A stretch of DNA of 55,062 nucleotides, taken from contig JAHHIC010000071.1 in NCBI GenBank assembly GCA_019359035.1, positions 1-55,062 on the forward strand. Direction: 5' to 3'. This DNA is from Scytonematopsis contorta HA4267-MV1. GTDB taxonomy: Bacteria > Cyanobacteriota > Cyanobacteriia > Cyanobacteriales > Nostocaceae. Both the position numbers and the translations under genes were made by a program. Positions 53,345 to 55,062 of this stretch are shown piece after piece (within the stretch, counting starts at the first letter, position 1; the number at the start of each line of letters is the position of its first letter). The notes beneath the pieces are model-generated. The model saw nothing but the letters and a program-made list of their open reading frames with translations, was not told the DNA's origin and made no database searches.

Positions 53345-54688
53345 ATGATAATTTCTTCTAACACAAACTCAGAGTCTCTACCCTCAATAGAAGCCAACGA
53401 ATTTCTCCCACCCATTAATCGTTGGACAAGCATAGGGGGAATTATAACCATCACAATTGTAGGAATCACCCTCGCACTTGCATCTGTAATCAAATACAAA
53501 GTCACCGTCAAAGGAGAAGCAAACGTGCGTCCGACAGGAGAATTGCGGTTAGTACAAGCTGCTACATCCGGTCAGGTCATAAATATCACCGTCAAAGAAA
53601 ATCAGCGAGTTAAACTAGGTGATGTTATTGCCACCATCGATAACTCACAACTACAGACCAAAAAAAGTCAATTACAAAGCACCATCCAACAAACTAAGTT
53701 GCAATTAGTTCAAGTTAATACTCAGATTAGTATGTTAAATCGGCAACTCAACGCAGAAAAAGACCGTATCAATCGCTCAGTTGGGGCAGCAAAAGCAGAA
53801 CTAGGCGGTCAGCATCGAGAGTATCAAGAGCGACAAATTGCCGTACGTTCAGAAGTTCAAGAAGCTTCGGCAATGGTGAATTCGGCAAAAGCAGCCTTGG
53901 GAGCAGCTAAGGTGAAATTGGCACGATATCAACCTATTGCAAAAGCAGGAGCACTACCAAAAAATCAATTAGATGAAGCTCAACTAGACGTACAGCAGCA
54001 AGAACAGACGGTCGCAGCAGCCCTTGCAAAACTACAACGTACGCAAGCAGCTCTTAATCCCAGTAATGCTTCTGTTGCAATTGCGACAGAACGGGTTGCT
54101 CTAGAACAAGCTAGCGGTCAGGCCAACCTCGCAACATTAACCAAAGAACGAGAAGCTTTAATACAGCAAAAAATTGAAGTTAGCGAACAGCTTAAGCGTA
54201 ATATTTCAGAACTACAACAAGCCGAAATTGACCTCAAGCAAACCACAATTACAGCAACCGCTTCAGGTATTATCACTAAAATGAATCTCCGCAACCCTGG
54301 TCAAACAGTCAGCGCAGGAGCGGAAGTTGCCCAAATCGTGCCCAGTGATACACCATTACAAGTGAAAGCATCCGTATCACCCCAAGAGCGAAACAGATTA
54401 AAGGCAGGACAAAAAGTACATATGCGAGTCTCTGCTTGCCCCTACCCCGACTACGGTATCCTCAAAGGAGTTGTCAGTAATATTTCGGAAGATACTGTCA
54501 AACCGCAAGATAGTAATATACCAGCCTTTTACGAAGTAACTATTAAGCCAGAAAAGTATTTCTTAAGTCATGGTGACAAGCAGTGTTCCATTCAACTAGG
54601 AATGCAGGGTAGGGTCGATATTATTTCTAGAGAAGAAACCGTGCTGCAATTCTTCCTCAGAGAAGCAAAGCTAATTGCGGATTTGTAA
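53345..54688 (+). CDS. HlyD-family adaptor of the C39 transporter
   Basis: The 447-aa membrane fusion protein starts at ATG 53345 (MIISSNTNSESLPSIEANEF); an in-frame TTG at 53312 precedes it within a repeat-like spacer. It has one membrane segment (about 33-52, GGIITITIVGITLALASVI), split lipoyl halves (VQAATSGQVINITVKENQ and ITATASGIITKMNLRNPG), a coiled coil between them (about 100-300) and a beta-barrel. The partner ABC gene ends 90 bp upstream, so the two form a unit that would use an outer-membrane TolC-like channel encoded elsewhere. Confidence 0.92.
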   Translation: MIISSNTNSESLPSIEANEFLPPINRWTSIGGIITITIVGITLALASVIKYKVTVKGEANVRPTGELRLVQAATSGQVINITVKENQRVKLGDVIATIDNSQLQTKKSQLQSTIQQTKLQLVQVNTQISMLNRQLNAEKDRINRSVGAAKAELGGQHREYQERQIAVRSEVQEASAMVNSAKAALGAAKVKLARYQPIAKAGALPKNQLDEAQLDVQQQEQTVAAALAKLQRTQAALNPSNASVAIATERVALEQASGQANLATLTKEREALIQQKIEVSEQLKRNISELQQAEIDLKQTTITATASGIITKMNLRNPGQTVSAGAEVAQIVPSDTPLQVKASVSPQERNRLKAGQKVHMRVSACPYPDYGILKGVVSNISEDTVKPQDSNIPAFYEVTIKPEKYFLSHGDKQCSIQLGMQGRVDIISREETVLQFFLREAKLIADL

Positions 54689-54729
54689 CTATATGTTGTG
54701 GTTTGGAGCATTTATTATTTAGCTAGCTA

Positions 54730-54948
54730 AGAGGGTGTTTATAAATAAAATATTAAGCGTTATCCATGTACACCACAAGCCAGCCAGTGACTAAAGTCAC
54801 TGTCTGAAAGCTAAAGTCCTCTAAAGAGGACTAAGAAGTAATAAGATTTTTTGGAGTATTTTACATTTTATAAAGCATTTGCTTTTCATCTACTACTCAG
54901 TCCTCTTTTAGAGGACTTCAGCTTTCAGACAGTGACTTTAGTCACTGG
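54730..54948. mobile_element. MITE-like palindromic element, copy B
   Basis: Begins with AGAGGGTGTTTATAAATAAA, like copy A at 41618. The inverted arms CCAGTGACTAAAGTCACTGT then CTGAAAGCTAAAGTCCTC (54784 on) and their complement end at 54948. Relative to copy A the inner arms are conserved, whereas the outermost palindrome is different but still perfectly palindromic. Confidence 0.75.
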
Positions 54949-55062
54949 CTTTAATCACTGGCTTTAATCACTGGCTTTAATCACTGGCTTTAATCACTGG
55001 CTTTAATCACTGGCTTTAATCACTGGCTTTAATCACTGGCTTTAATCACTGGCTTTAATCAC
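54944..55062. repeat. 13-bp tandem array at the window edge
   Basis: ACTGGCTTTAATC is repeated nine times without interruption from 54944 to 55060 and continues out of the window. It starts inside the last bases of the palindromic element copy B, so it seems to have grown from that end. Confidence 0.92.

Noticed and set aside
54944-55062. 13-bp repeats as CRISPR or as plasmid iterons
   Set aside because: There are no spacers, no replication gene is visible, and the array grows out of a palindromic element.

Overview
The window is AT-rich DNA from a filamentous, probably heterocyst-group cyanobacterium. This is inferred from a complete scytonemin (sheath sunscreen) locus with an embedded ebo cluster, PEP-CTERM proteins, a fused TrpE/TrpG anthranilate synthase, heptanucleotide tandem repeats and many dispersed palindromes. 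No rRNA or tRNA gene was recognised, and the species cannot be named from the sequence alone.

Region 1 (1-34342) is the scytonemin locus. Reading leftward from scyA on the minus strand it runs scyA-scyB-scyC-scyD-scyE-scyF, a WcaI-like glycosyltransferase, tyrA, eboA-eboB-eboC-eboD-eboE-eboF, a three-gene type I secretion set (parvulin, cNMP/C39-like ABC exporter, HlyD), trpE(G)-trpC-trpA-trpB-trpD, and an aroG fragment cut off beside the start of an IS630-type transposase. Dedicated tyrosine/tryptophan precursor genes (tyrA, trp), monomer assembly (scyABC), secreted beta-propeller proteins (scyDEF) and export functions (ebo) therefore lie in one collinear block. A divergent PAS histidine kinase and receiver-AraC regulator sit upstream of scyA, as in Nostoc punctiforme. 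Compared with what I recall of the N. punctiforme locus, tyrP, dsbA and a true aroB are missing and the secretion trio is extra.

Region 2 (34343-45903) is an accessory, defence-like island: remnants of an ATPase/TOPRIM-like pair, a small RTX protein, a MntA-HepT pair, then a retron, then a second MntA-HepT pair on the opposite strand and a vestigial antitoxin. The retron comprises a WGR/HEAT (ARM) protein, a winged-helix SWIM protein, a strongly structured msr-msd RNA candidate (41338-41592) and a reverse transcriptase with NAxxH, YADD and VTG motifs. An SDR gene and a palindromic insertion separate the RNA from the reverse transcriptase. This composition matches what I recall as type XIII retrons.

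Region 3 (45904-55062) is a secreted-peptide region: a Nif11-leader RiPP precursor with a Pro/Tyr-rich core, aminopeptidase P, a degenerate HTH-STAND protein, a double-glycine-leader beta-gamma-crystallin, a PhyH-type dioxygenase, an intact C39-peptidase ABC transporter and its HlyD partner. It ends in a palindromic element fused to a 13-bp tandem array that runs off the window.
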